This document shows positions 9,501 to 17,446 of a stretch of 51,038 nucleotides of DNA, piece by piece. The notes under the pieces were generated by a model, which was not told the origin of the DNA, did not search any database, and saw only the letters and a list, made by a program, of their open reading frames with translations. The stretch is from contig JALOCC010000009.1 of NCBI GenBank assembly GCA_023227945.1, positions 1 to 51,038 on the forward strand. The letters run 5' to 3'. The DNA is from Candidatus Omnitrophota bacterium. Its GTDB lineage: Bacteria; Omnitrophota; Gorgyraeia; Duberdicusellales; 4484-171. Position numbers and translations under genes: made by a program. How positions within the stretch are numbered: the stretch's first letter is position 1; the number at the start of each line of letters is the position of its first letter.

Positions 9501-9800
9501 GCTATTTTTAAAGTCAGGCCTTCTCCTATATGCGTGCTTGATGAAATAGACGCTCCTCTGGATGAATCAAATGTTGATAGGTTTAATCATATCCTAAAAC
9601 AATTTTCGGCAAATTCACAGTTTATCGTAATTACTCACAATAAGAAAACTATGAGCAGAGCTGATATCCTTTACGGAGTAACTATGCAGGAAAAAGGAGT
9701 GTCTAAACTGGTATCAGTTAAATTTGCAACGAATGGCCAAGGCAGCCAAGCTATTCCGACAGATGCTCCCGAGAAAGAGCAAACGCAAGCCCCCGCCTAA
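6558..9800 (+). CDS. smc: Chromosome segregation SMC ATPase with an atypical short hinge
   Basis: A 1080-residue SMC protein, shorter than the usual 1170-1200. The N-terminal head carries Walker A GPNGCGKSNVLDSLKW (about residue 33). The C-terminal head carries the signature LLSGGEKALTTIALIFAIF, Walker B PICVLDEIDAPLD and the D-loop/His switch region ITHNKKTM. Between them lie two long Glu/Lys-rich coiled coils (about 170-490 and 560-890). SMC dimers bind and loop DNA for chromosome organisation, normally with ScpA and ScpB, which are not seen here. The oddity is residues 495-560: the non-coil segment joining the arms is only about 65 residues and lacks the glycine-rich canonical hinge pattern. 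Confidence 0.93.
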   Translation: MFLKELEIFGFKSFPEKVSLKFEPGITVIVGPNGCGKSNVLDSLKWSLGEQSPKSLRGSKMEDIIFNGTENHPALNYAEVTLTFANEDKYLPIEYKEVAITRRLYRSGESEYLINKNPVRLKDIEALFMGTGIGEATYSFIEQGKIEVFLSYKPEDKRLIFDEASGIVKYKESRRETLKKLEETDENLVRLDDIISEVKRQIRYLERQVEKTRKFKECQEHLVEIEKKIGILKFKGLEEKINVILEELNSLKEKENSKDNELKENKTKWEELNLRLRDMRKELAAASSQVFSFSAQIETSLSYINVSKQRIIEVDERNNAIEQSKRTFSERITLQDSRIEEEKNKLIRIEQEVSSINAQIEKLKEEKTSLLGAIEEAKKKIEEEKIRIFELESKGVNIRNGLIELQTQVSSLANRKKRLSLDKARIENLSSERKATKEELSVELADLDSKLSGLRGIKSSLVLKEQALASTKESLQAKIIEKEKKLVELNSYYDFLKDLRTKYDTFSASKKITIVFDEEPKDVKKLIISLKGAQFTKEGNAYKAVIEAKVISLEEDELKEKMDVIRAEIETLKQELENTENQKKQVSEQSLAQNSQVEEEEKRYQGLFQEKETLNRDLARFNEEFELVEKELEANRQELESRETKQKELEAEIATCEESLNVSKTSMAGFHEIVLSSSKRINEIDVDSAKSETHRQSLSREKESLNSRVLLFCEEKENILKNLADMDKEKSENIQKSETLLQEIQKIELVISSDKEKINVYSQKKDELEKEENGLLAKIEEDRKLLEVAEGNLEELRSAVYNKKLETQSLDYEKEKIKDYLRQVYTVEFNADWVAAPLEEGSSLDKFNEDKESLKKKLESLGDVNLVAIEEFDELKKREEFLDNQKNDLVTSKENLKKAIQKINKTSRELFLETFAKIEEEFKNNFRFLFGGGRAQLILLDQDDVLESGVEIEVQPPGKKTQNVALLSGGEKALTTIALIFAIFKVRPSPICVLDEIDAPLDESNVDRFNHILKQFSANSQFIVITHNKKTMSRADILYGVTMQEKGVSKLVSVKFATNGQGSQAIPTDAPEKEQTQAPA

Positions 9801-9802
9801 AC

Positions 9803-10015
9803 CAGTCCCAGACCAAAGACCAAGATTTGAAAAATAGATAGTTACGTCAATCGGTTGCGGTTACGCAGCTCGTCACGGTTGCGTTAAACGTATAACGTAA
9901 CCGTATGACGAAACGAGTAGCGTAACCGATTGACGAAAAACGTAACCGGATAACAATGTTAGCGAAGAAGATTTTTGGTGGATTTTTTTAAAAGGTCTTT
10001 AGTCTTTGGTCTCCC
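9803..10015 (+). repeat. Nested palindromic repeats between smc and the GGDEF gene
   Basis: This 300-base gap has no gene. The outer arms are CAGACCAAAGACCAAGATTT (about 9808) and GGTCTTTAGTCTTTGGTCT (about 9994). Inside lies an unrelated palindrome, 9841-9947, with arms GTCAATCGGTT and AACCGATTGAC plus internal CGTAACCGTATGACG units. The arrangement looks like one element inserted into another. Confidence 0.65.
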
Positions 10016-10124
10016 TCGGCATTGACTTTTAACCTCAAATATGTTATTTATTAAAGTTATCCACCTTCGCTTGTCAGCTTCGGTGGATATCACTAGGTAG
10101 GGCTTGTTTTGCAGAGGTTTTCAT

Positions 10125-11279
10125 ATGGAAGAAGACATTAAGAAAATAAAAGAAGAACTGGAAAAAACACGTTCTCAGCTTTATATACTTTATGAATTGA
10201 ATAAAGCAATGAGAACGACACTTAGGCTTGAGGAAATAGTTTATATTATTCTTACTGGCTTAACCGCTCACGAAGGGCTTTCCTTTAACAGGGCAATTCT
10301 GTTTCTCGTTGACGAAGAGGCTAAAAAAATAAACGGGTTTATGGGTATAGGGCCTATGTATATGCAGGAAGCAACCTCAATTTGGCGCAGCATAGAACAG
10401 CAGAAGATGGACCTCTACGACCTGATTAAAACTTATCATAGAATAAAGGAAGAAACAGTAAAGCCAAAATTTATGGAGTATGTCCAGTCTCTTTCTTTTG
10501 ATTTAAATGAAACCAGCGGCTTTCTCTACAGCGCTTTATGGGAAAGAGGCACCTTGCACATAAAAGACGGTAAAACAGCGGAGCTTAAGGATGACTCGCT
10601 TTGTGTGAAACTTCAACTCGGAGAGTTTTTAATAGCTTCGTTATGGATAAAAGATAAACCGGAAGGAGTTATCATTGTTGATAACTATGTGACCAAAAAA
10701 CCGATACATGAAGCTGATATAAGGATATTTAATATGTTTGTAGAGCAAGCGACAGGCGCGATAGAAAATTCACGCGCCTTTGAAGATACGCTCATCAGGG
10801 CCCATACAGATACTCTTACCTCTTTATGGAACCACGGCTATTTTCAATATAAACTGGACGAAGAACTGCTTAAAGCCAAATCGAAAAATTACCCGATTTC
10901 AATACTTATGATTGACCTGGATGATTTCAAAAAATTTAACGATGCTTACGGCCACATACAAGGAGATGAGGCCCTAAAAAAAGTTAGCGAACAGTTTAAG
11001 AAAAACGTAAGGGACATAGATATTATCTGCCGCTACGGCGGAGAGGAATTTTCCGTGATACTGCCTTTTACAAACAAAGAAGAAGCGCTTACTATTGCAG
11101 AAATGTTAAGAAAAAACTTAGCGGAAAATAATATAGCAGGATGTAAATTTACCGTAAGTATCGGCCTCTCAAATTACCCTCAAGACGGCCTGGAAAAAGA
11201 TGCCTTGATACGAAAAGCCGACATGGCGCTTTATAAGGCAAAGAGAGAAGGGAAAAACAGAGTTGAACTTGCTTTCTAA
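10125..11279 (+). CDS. Diguanylate cyclase with N-terminal coiled coil and GAF domain
   Basis: A 384-residue protein. Residues 1-30 form a coil, about 30-215 look like a GAF sensor domain, and about 225-384 are a GGDEF domain. The active-site loop reads RYGGEEF (a functional GGEEF variant). An RDID sequence sits five residues before it, matching the RxxD product-inhibition site. DTLTSLWNHGYF and IDLDDFKKFNDAYGH are the substrate and metal motifs. It should convert two GTP to cyclic-di-GMP. ATG 10125 is chosen over the upstream TTG 10104 because AGAGG lies seven bases ahead of it. No transmembrane segment is seen, so it is probably cytosolic. The two GEMM riboswitches in this window are natural candidate targets of its product. 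Confidence 0.92.
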   Translation: MEEDIKKIKEELEKTRSQLYILYELNKAMRTTLRLEEIVYIILTGLTAHEGLSFNRAILFLVDEEAKKINGFMGIGPMYMQEATSIWRSIEQQKMDLYDLIKTYHRIKEETVKPKFMEYVQSLSFDLNETSGFLYSALWERGTLHIKDGKTAELKDDSLCVKLQLGEFLIASLWIKDKPEGVIIVDNYVTKKPIHEADIRIFNMFVEQATGAIENSRAFEDTLIRAHTDTLTSLWNHGYFQYKLDEELLKAKSKNYPISILMIDLDDFKKFNDAYGHIQGDEALKKVSEQFKKNVRDIDIICRYGGEEFSVILPFTNKEEALTIAEMLRKNLAENNIAGCKFTVSIGLSNYPQDGLEKDALIRKADMALYKAKREGKNRVELAF

Positions 11280-11301
11280 TCCAGCCTCTCAAATATAATC
11301 A

Positions 11302-12357
11302 ATGCTCTCCATGGAAAAAGATTTATACAACCTTTCTAATTTCAATTATGAGTTGCCAAGAGGTTTAATCGCTCAGCAACCTCTACAAGAGCGTGATAGC
11401 TCAAGGCTTTTGGTTGTAAATAGAAAAAATAATAGCCTTCACGAAACAATTTTTAAAAACATTACAGAGTTATTAAATAAAGACGATGTTTTGGTATTAA
11501 ACGATACAAGGGTTATTAAGGCAAAACTTATCGGTAAGAATAAAACCGGCGGTAAAATTGAAATTTTATTGCTGAAGGAGAAAGAAAAAGGAATTTGGGA
11601 AACTCTGGTAAGGCCTGGTAAAAAAGCAAAACTGGGCGAAGAAATTAGCTTCGGAAAGAAAGGGTTTTATGCAAAAATAATCGATAAAACCCTGCAAGGC
11701 GGAAGGATCTTTGAATTTTTTCCCAAAGATTTTGCATCGTACCTCGATGAACTTGGTAAGCCCCCATTACCGCATTATATAAAAAAAGAAATTGATGACT
11801 TTGAAAAATATCAGACTATATATTCTAAAAGAGAAGGTGCTGTGGCGGCACCAACTGCGGGCTTGCATTTTACCGAGAAGTTAATTTCGCAGATTAAGCA
11901 AAAAGGCGTTAACATTGTGTATGTTACTTTGCATTGTGGCCTTGCTACGTTTAGGCCGGTGAAATGTGCAGATATTCGGGAACATAAGATGGATAGTGAA
12001 TGTATCGAAATATCAGTAGAATCTGCTTCTACCATAAACGATGCAAAAGATAAAGGGTCAAGGGTCATTGCGGTTGGAACTACATCCGTAAGAAGCCTTG
12101 AAGCTGCGAGTTTCTTAAACCCGGCAGGCGAGTTCCATATAAAAGATAAAACATTCGAAACCAGTTTTTATATTACGCCAGGCTATAAATTTAGGATAGT
12201 GGATGCACTTATTACCAATTTCCACACCCCGCTTTCAACAAACCTTATACTTGTGTCTTCTTTTTGCGGTTTAGCACTTACCCAAAAAGCTTACGCTTAT
12301 GCAAAAACCGTAAATTTCCGCTTTTTCAGCTTCGGCGATGCAATGTTTATCGCCTGA
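11302..12357 (+). CDS. queA: tRNA preQ1(34) S-adenosylmethionine ribosyltransferase-isomerase
   Basis: A 351-residue QueA that transfers and isomerises the ribosyl group of SAM onto preQ1 in the tRNA wobble position, giving epoxyqueuosine. Family landmarks are NYELPRGLIAQQPLQERDSS at the N-terminus, VLNDTRVIKAKL, GAVAAPTAGLHFTEKL, VTLHCGLATFRPVK and TNFHTPLSTNLILVSSF near the end. The length fits the family (about 340-350). ATG 11302 gives MLSMEKD; ATG 11311 is an equally possible start. It follows the GGDEF gene by 22 bases in the same direction. No other queuosine gene is in the window. Confidence 0.95.
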   Translation: MLSMEKDLYNLSNFNYELPRGLIAQQPLQERDSSRLLVVNRKNNSLHETIFKNITELLNKDDVLVLNDTRVIKAKLIGKNKTGGKIEILLLKEKEKGIWETLVRPGKKAKLGEEISFGKKGFYAKIIDKTLQGGRIFEFFPKDFASYLDELGKPPLPHYIKKEIDDFEKYQTIYSKREGAVAAPTAGLHFTEKLISQIKQKGVNIVYVTLHCGLATFRPVKCADIREHKMDSECIEISVESASTINDAKDKGSRVIAVGTTSVRSLEAASFLNPAGEFHIKDKTFETSFYITPGYKFRIVDALITNFHTPLSTNLILVSSFCGLALTQKAYAYAKTVNFRFFSFGDAMFIA

Positions 12358-12570
12358 AAATAACCCCTGACTCATTAGAAAACCCTTTATCAACCTTCCA
12401 AGTCATTCTGTAATAGTGGCAAATTTGATGTAACTTATTGTGCAGCAATAGCTTAAATATAGTAAAAAAGATTAGTTCTTAATTGACTTAGGGGCTTATT
12501 TCTAATATAATAAAAAATCTGGCGAAATCCGCTCTTTCGCGCAAAATATAACTTCCAAGGCCACTTATAT

Positions 12571-12732
12571 AAACACAGATGGTCACAGATGGCAGACACA
12601 GATGATCACAGATAATAAAGGGCGAAGATAGATAGGCGAAGCTTGACTCTCTTTTAGTAGCTCTTAACTTTTCTATTTTTAATTTTCTATCTGCGATCAT
12701 CTGTTTTACAATCTGTGCTAATCTGTGTGTGA
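12571..12732 (+). repeat. Palindromic repeat (ACACAGATG family) in the 390-base gap before the EF-G-like gene
   Basis: The left arm has AACACAGATGGTCACAGATG and GATGATCACAGAT. The right arm has CTGCGATCATCTGTTTTACA and GCTAATCTGTGTGTG. The stretch between the arms (GAAGATAGATAGGCGAAGC through AATTTTCTATCT) pairs loosely. The same family occurs inside the second riboswitch at 49594-49681. The rest of the gap (12358-12570) shows nothing recognisable. Confidence 0.75.
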
Positions 12733-12747
12733 AAGGAGGAAGAAAAT

Positions 12748-14757
12748 ATGCGAGATGATTTAACCAAAAAGAGGATTTTCCTTTTATGCGGACACGCCCA
12801 GTCAGGTAAAACTTCAATTTCCGAAGCCATTCTTTTTAAGTGTGGAGCCTCAACCCGCTTGGGTAGAGTTGACGAAGGTACCACCATAAGTGATTACGAA
12901 GATGATGAAAAGATAAGAAAAAGTTCGATAAACATGTCAGTTCTTTATGCCGAACGCAAAGGTTCATTTCTACAATTCATAGATGTTCCCGGTTACCTGG
13001 ATTTTATAGGAGAAATGATTTCCGCAAGCCGCGCCGTTGATTTTGGTGTGGTTGTAATTGATGCAACAAGCGGAGTTGAAGTTGGCACTGAAAAAGCATG
13101 GGATATTTTAAGAAAAGAAAATCTACCTTGCCTTTTTATAGTAAACAAACTTGATAAAGAAAGTACGGATTATGAAAAAACCGTTGAGGATATCAGGGGT
13201 AGTTTAACAAAGAAAGCAATTGCCTTTGCAGATTTTGTAGATGGAAAAGTTGTGAATATATTAAAAGATAAAAATAATCCTAATTACGGAAATGTAATTG
13301 AAGCTGTTGCTGAAAGCGACGATGCGCTGCTTGCCAAATATCTTGAAAAAGGGGCAATTGATGAAAAAGAATTGGCAATCGCGCTTAAAAAAGCAATAAT
13401 AAATGCGCAAATATTTCCGGTTATCCCCATGATAGCTTTACAGGAAATAGGGAGTGATTGTTTACTGGAAATGCTTTTAGAGGTTATGCCTTCTGTGGCA
13501 GAAGGAAAGCCTCGTCTTGTAAAGAATGCAAAGACGGGAGAAAGCCTGGAAGTTACGCCAAAAGTAAATGCGCATTTGGCGGCGCAGGTTTTTAAGACAG
13601 TAATTGACCCTTTTGTGGGGCAGCTAAATATTTTCAGGGTATTTTCCGGAAAAATATCTTCAAATAGCGAAATATACAATTCAACAAAAGGCGAAAAAGA
13701 AAAAATCAGCCATATTTATACTCCGCAAGGCAAGCAAGAAAATAATCAAGATGCAATTTGTGCCGGGGAAATCGGAGCTATCGCTAAATTAAGAAATACA
13801 TCAACGCAGGACACTTTCTGCGAACAATCATTTCCTCTTGAATTTAGCTCCATAGAGTTTCCGGCTCCTTCTTTTTCTGCTTCGGTTAAACCGAAGACAA
13901 GGCAGGATGAGGATAAAATATCCGCGGTCCTTTCGCGTTTAACCAGCGAAGATGCGACATTTAAAGTATCCCGCGACGCGCAGACAAAAGAATTGATAAT
14001 CTCAGGAATGGGAGAGCTGCATTTAAGCGTTATTATCGAAAGAATGAAACGCAAGTACCAGGCAAACGTTGAGCTAGGCACTCCCAAGGTAGCTTACATG
14101 GAAACAGTTACGCGTTCCGTCAAGGTGCAGGGAAAACATAAAAAGCAATCAGGCGGCCGCGGCCAATACGGCGATGTCTGGATTGAACTTGAGCCTCTCT
14201 CGAGGGGAAAAGGTTTTGAATTTGTGGATAAGATATTCGGAGGGGCCATTCCCCGTAACTTTATACCTTCTGTTGAAAAAGGCATCAGAAAGAGCTTAGA
14301 CAGCGGAATTTTGGCCGGTTATCCGGTTGCTGATATACGAGTGACACTTTATGATGGTTCTTATCACGATGTTGATTCTTCCGATATAGCCTTTCAGATT
14401 GCAGGTTCAATGGCTTTTAAAAAAGCGCTTGAGGCGGCAGGCAGTGTGCTTCTTGAGCCGATAATGGATGTTGAGATTACGGTTCCGGGAGAATTTATGG
14501 GCCAGGTTACCGGAGACATAAACTCCCGGCGCGGAAGAGTGCTCGGGATGGAAGTAAAAGGAAAGAGCGAAGTCGTAAAAGCACAGATTGCCCTGGTTGA
14601 AATGTTTAAATATGCATCTGACCTGCGGTCAGTTACCGGAGGCCGGGGAAGCTACTCGATGACATTTTCCCACTATGAAATTGTTCCGGCAAGATTAGCT
14701 CAAACAATTATCGAAGGGGCAAAAAAAGAAGCTGATAAGGTAGCGAAGGTAGAATAA
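12748..14757 (+). CDS. Elongation factor G-like translational GTPase
   Basis: A 669-residue protein with the five-domain EF-G layout: GTP-binding domain with G1 GHAQSGKTS, G3 DVPGYLDF and G4 NKLD, then domains II-V, including GRGQYGDVWIELEP and GQVTGDINSRRGRVLGME near the C-terminus. Compared with housekeeping EF-G, the G1 loop departs from GHIDAGKTT and the catalytic His of DTPGHVDF is Tyr. This matches the EF-G2-type paralogues, which bind the ribosome but have weak or different GTPase behaviour. A strong Shine-Dalgarno sequence (GAAAGGAGGAAG) precedes ATG 12748. It is not part of a str operon here, which also argues for the paralogue. The exact role is unknown. Confidence 0.88.
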   Translation: MRDDLTKKRIFLLCGHAQSGKTSISEAILFKCGASTRLGRVDEGTTISDYEDDEKIRKSSINMSVLYAERKGSFLQFIDVPGYLDFIGEMISASRAVDFGVVVIDATSGVEVGTEKAWDILRKENLPCLFIVNKLDKESTDYEKTVEDIRGSLTKKAIAFADFVDGKVVNILKDKNNPNYGNVIEAVAESDDALLAKYLEKGAIDEKELAIALKKAIINAQIFPVIPMIALQEIGSDCLLEMLLEVMPSVAEGKPRLVKNAKTGESLEVTPKVNAHLAAQVFKTVIDPFVGQLNIFRVFSGKISSNSEIYNSTKGEKEKISHIYTPQGKQENNQDAICAGEIGAIAKLRNTSTQDTFCEQSFPLEFSSIEFPAPSFSASVKPKTRQDEDKISAVLSRLTSEDATFKVSRDAQTKELIISGMGELHLSVIIERMKRKYQANVELGTPKVAYMETVTRSVKVQGKHKKQSGGRGQYGDVWIELEPLSRGKGFEFVDKIFGGAIPRNFIPSVEKGIRKSLDSGILAGYPVADIRVTLYDGSYHDVDSSDIAFQIAGSMAFKKALEAAGSVLLEPIMDVEITVPGEFMGQVTGDINSRRGRVLGMEVKGKSEVVKAQIALVEMFKYASDLRSVTGGRGSYSMTFSHYEIVPARLAQTIIEGAKKEADKVAKVE

Positions 14758-14762
14758 ATTAT

Positions 14763-14872
14763 AAGGTTACGAAAGTTACGCAGGTTACGTAGGTTACGAA
14801 GGTTACACTAAATCACGATGTTTTTAATGTAACATTCGTAACTTTCGTAACATCTGTAACCTTCGTAACATC
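14763..14872 (+). repeat. Palindromic intergenic repeat (GGTTACGAAGGTTACG family)
   Basis: The left arm is a run of GGTTACGNAGGTTACG units; the right arm is CGTAACTTTCGTAACATC then GTAACCTTCGTAAC. The arms pair over about 40 bases each. It fills the gap between the EF-G-like gene and the next gene. Confidence 0.7.
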
Positions 14873-14892
14873 AATACAAGGAGTTCAATAAA

Positions 14893-15582
14893 ATGAAAGT
14901 GGCCACTTTTGGTTTAAGCATCGAGCCGGGTAAACAAAAATATAGCTGTGAATGTTTTGAAAAGCTTGTTAAAAAATTTTCACCTAAGAAAACAACCCCA
15001 TACGTTGTGGAATTTATAGGCGAAGATTTTGCAAAAGCCGATGCAATTGTTTTTGATGTGGATAAAAAGCTGGATTTCATTTTTATAGACTTGGAAAAGA
15101 TAGAAAACCGCCAGCAAAAAACAACCGATGAAAAAGAGAAAGAATTCTTGAAGAAAATTACGGGAATTTTAGAAAAAGAAAATCTTCTTTGCGACCAGGA
15201 ATTTAGCGAAGAAGAGAAAAATTTTCTTAAAAATATTATGCCTGTGACTTTTAAGCCCTGTATAGGCAAAAGTGATGTTTCTGATATGAATAGCTTAATC
15301 GATGAGATACTCAAAAAAGCGCAAAATTTGCTTTTTTTCACAGCCGGAGAAAAAGAGGTGCATGCCTGGGAAGTTAAAAAGGGTAGCACAATCGTTGAAG
15401 CTGCAGGTAAGATTCATACTGACCTTGCGAGAGGGTTTATTAAGGGCGAAGTAATCGAGTGTAAAGACCTGGACAGTTTTTATAATCTGGCTGAAGCTCG
15501 CGCACGTGGATTTGCTAAGTCGGTTGACAGGGATTACATAATGCAGGAAGGTAATATCATAGAAATAAAGTTCAGTGTGTAA
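14893..15582 (+). CDS. YchF C-terminal (TGS-like) domain protein lacking the GTPase core
   Basis: A 229-residue protein. The C-terminal part (about 150-229) is a clear YchF C-terminal domain: LLFFTAGEKEVHAWEVKKG, AAGKIHTDLARGFIKGEVI, RDYIMQEGNIIEIKFSV. In YchF/OLA1 this domain follows an Obg-type GTPase. Here the N-terminal 150 residues begin MKVATFGLSIEPGKQKYSC, where YchF would have the P-loop GLPNVGKST, but no GKS/T, DxxG or NKxD/NxxE motif is present. It therefore looks like a degenerate or reshaped YchF that cannot bind GTP in the usual way. It has its own Shine-Dalgarno sequence (CAAGGAG). The function is unknown; a ribosome- or RNA-binding role is a guess from the TGS fold. Confidence 0.75.
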   Translation: MKVATFGLSIEPGKQKYSCECFEKLVKKFSPKKTTPYVVEFIGEDFAKADAIVFDVDKKLDFIFIDLEKIENRQQKTTDEKEKEFLKKITGILEKENLLCDQEFSEEEKNFLKNIMPVTFKPCIGKSDVSDMNSLIDEILKKAQNLLFFTAGEKEVHAWEVKKGSTIVEAAGKIHTDLARGFIKGEVIECKDLDSFYNLAEARARGFAKSVDRDYIMQEGNIIEIKFSV

Positions 15583-15759
15583 TAGAAGCGGATTCTCGCG
15601 GATCTAAACGCGGATAGACGCACAGTAATAAGGTAAGTTAATTTGTTTATTTGAGAAGAATTAATACGATGGAAAAGAATCAGGAATTTTATTAATGGTT
15701 TCCTGATTCAATTAGCGGGCGTAAATCCGCGTCAATATCCGCGGATATCCGCTTCTACA
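15583..15759 (+). mobile_element. MITE-like palindromic element, TAGAAGCGG family, copy without ORF
   Basis: The left end TAGAAGCGGATTCTCGCGG continues as ATCTAAACGCGGATAGACGC. The right end GTAAATCCGCGTCAATATCC continues as GCGGATATCCGCTTCTA. About 175 bases in all, starting right after the TAA stop of the YchF-like gene. Its arms match those around the nuclease gene at 20417-20894 and the short copy at 27110-27202. The interior (TTTCCTGATTC answered by GAATCAGGAA) is a second hairpin and codes for nothing. Confidence 0.8.
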
Positions 15760-15772
15760 AACAAGTACTATA

Positions 15773-17287
15773 ATGGTAAAAGTAAGAAGAGCATTGATTA
15801 GTGTGTGGGAGAAAAAAGGGGTTCTGGAGCTTGCAAGAAAACTTGCAGAATACAAAGTAGAAATTATTTCAACCGGAAAAACCGCGTCTCTGCTACGTGC
15901 AAGTTCGATACCGGTAAAAGAAGTTTCTTCGGTTACCTCATTTCCCGAGATACTTTCCGGCCGCGTCAAAACTTTGCATCCAAAAATATTCGGGGGCATT
16001 CTTGCGAATAAAAAACATCCCCTGCACATGGAAGAAATAAAATCTCTTAGCATTGAACCCATAGATATGGTTGTGGTTAACCTTTATCCGTTTTTATCAA
16101 AGCTTAACGAAAAACTTACTTTTGACGATATGATGGAATATATTGATATCGGCGGAGTGTCATTACTTCGTGCCGCAGCAAAGAATTTTAAAAATGTAGC
16201 TTCGGTAAGCGCTCCCTCGCAGTACAAAATGCTGATTGAAGAACTTGATAAAAATAAAGGGGACATCTGCGATGAAACCTTAAAGGCCTTGGCGCAGGAA
16301 GCTTTTTACACCACCAAAGAATATGATAACAGCATATATAACTATTTTGCGTCAAAGGAAGTATTAACTTTAGATTTGGAGAAAATCGCTAATTTACGCT
16401 ACGGAGAAAACCCGCATCAAAGAGGCGCCTTATATAAATTAGCCAAAGCGCAGGAGATAAAATACAAGCAAATTCAGGGCAAGGAACTTTCTTATAATAA
16501 CCTTCTTGATTTAGATACGGCAGTTTCGGTGGTGCGCGATTTTGCCGAATGCGCTGTGTCAATAGTAAAGCACGCATCCATATGCGGAGTTGGCGTTGAT
16601 AAGAGGTTGTCGCAAGCCTATAAGAAAGCCTACGTTTGCGACCCTATTTCAAGCTTTGGAGGAATAGTCGGTATTAACAGAAAAGTTGATAAGGATACCG
16701 CCGAGCAATTTATGAAAAGCGATTTTAAGGAATGCGTTATTGCGCCTTCCTATTCAAAAGAGGCATTAAAGGTTTTTTCCGCCAAAAAAAATCTTCGTGT
16801 ACTTGAGGCGGATTTTCATCAGAAACTAAACTATAAAGACATAAGGGCAACGAGTTTTGGTTTTCTTTTACAGGATAGGGATACGGTTAACATCGAAAAA
16901 ACAAACCTGAAAATAGTTACCAGAAAAAAACCTACGCAGCAGGAATTAAAAGACATGATGCTTGCGTGGAAGATAGCTAAATACGTACGGTCAAACGCAA
17001 TTGTGCTCGTCAAGAACCAAACAGTTCTTGGATTAGGAGGTGGCCAGCCCTCAAGGGTGGGAGCTGCAAAGATTGCCCTTGGCATGGCGAAGAAATCATG
17101 CCATGGCGCAGTGCTTGCTTCTGACGGGTTTTTCCCCAAAGAAGATGCTATTAAAATTGCCTACAAAAAGGGAATCAGGGCAATAATCCAGCCCGGAGGT
17201 TCGATAAAAGACAATGATTTGATTAAGCTTTGCGATAAATTAAGAATCAGTATGGTTTTTACGGGTATTCGCCACTTCCGCCATTAA
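15773..17287 (+). CDS. purH: Bifunctional AICAR transformylase / IMP cyclohydrolase
   Basis: A 504-residue PurH catalysing the last two steps of IMP synthesis. The N-terminal IMP cyclohydrolase domain (about 1-195) starts RRALISVWEKKG and contains SGRVKTLHPKIFGGIL and VVNLYPF. The transformylase domain contains LRYGENPHQRGALYK, the catalytic KHASICGVG region (Lys-His pair), DPISSFGGIVGINRKVD and GLGGGQPSRVGAAKIA, and ends MVFTGIRHFRH. The length is that of a normal full enzyme. The start ATG 15773 lies directly after a TAGAAGCGG palindromic element. It uses 10-formyl-THF, which links it to the folate genes folC and folE further on. Confidence 0.96.
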   Translation: MVKVRRALISVWEKKGVLELARKLAEYKVEIISTGKTASLLRASSIPVKEVSSVTSFPEILSGRVKTLHPKIFGGILANKKHPLHMEEIKSLSIEPIDMVVVNLYPFLSKLNEKLTFDDMMEYIDIGGVSLLRAAAKNFKNVASVSAPSQYKMLIEELDKNKGDICDETLKALAQEAFYTTKEYDNSIYNYFASKEVLTLDLEKIANLRYGENPHQRGALYKLAKAQEIKYKQIQGKELSYNNLLDLDTAVSVVRDFAECAVSIVKHASICGVGVDKRLSQAYKKAYVCDPISSFGGIVGINRKVDKDTAEQFMKSDFKECVIAPSYSKEALKVFSAKKNLRVLEADFHQKLNYKDIRATSFGFLLQDRDTVNIEKTNLKIVTRKKPTQQELKDMMLAWKIAKYVRSNAIVLVKNQTVLGLGGGQPSRVGAAKIALGMAKKSCHGAVLASDGFFPKEDAIKIAYKKGIRAIIQPGGSIKDNDLIKLCDKLRISMVFTGIRHFRH

Positions 17288-17292
17288 TTCAT

Positions 17293-17433
17293 ATAATAAC
17301 CAATAACCAAGATACAATAACCAAACAAATTTCAATACCTAACACCCAATAACCAATTACCAAGCAATTCTATTTATTCCCCCGTTTGATTATTGGGATT
17401 TGGTTATTGGAAATTGGAGCTTGGTTATTTATA
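17293..17433 (+). repeat. Palindromic intergenic repeat (AATAACCAATAACCAAG family), copy 1
   Basis: The left part has AATAACCAATAACCAAGATA and CCAATAACCAATTACCAAG. The right part has GATTTGGTTATTGG and GAGCTTGGTTATTTAT. A second copy with the same words lies at 33068-33207 downstream of the second cpaF gene. It separates purH and folC. Confidence 0.75.
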
Positions 17434-17446
17434 AAACCATAGACAC

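Noticed and set aside
15805..16011. 68-codon frame overlapping purH
   Set aside because: It is out of frame within a strongly conserved enzyme and has no support.
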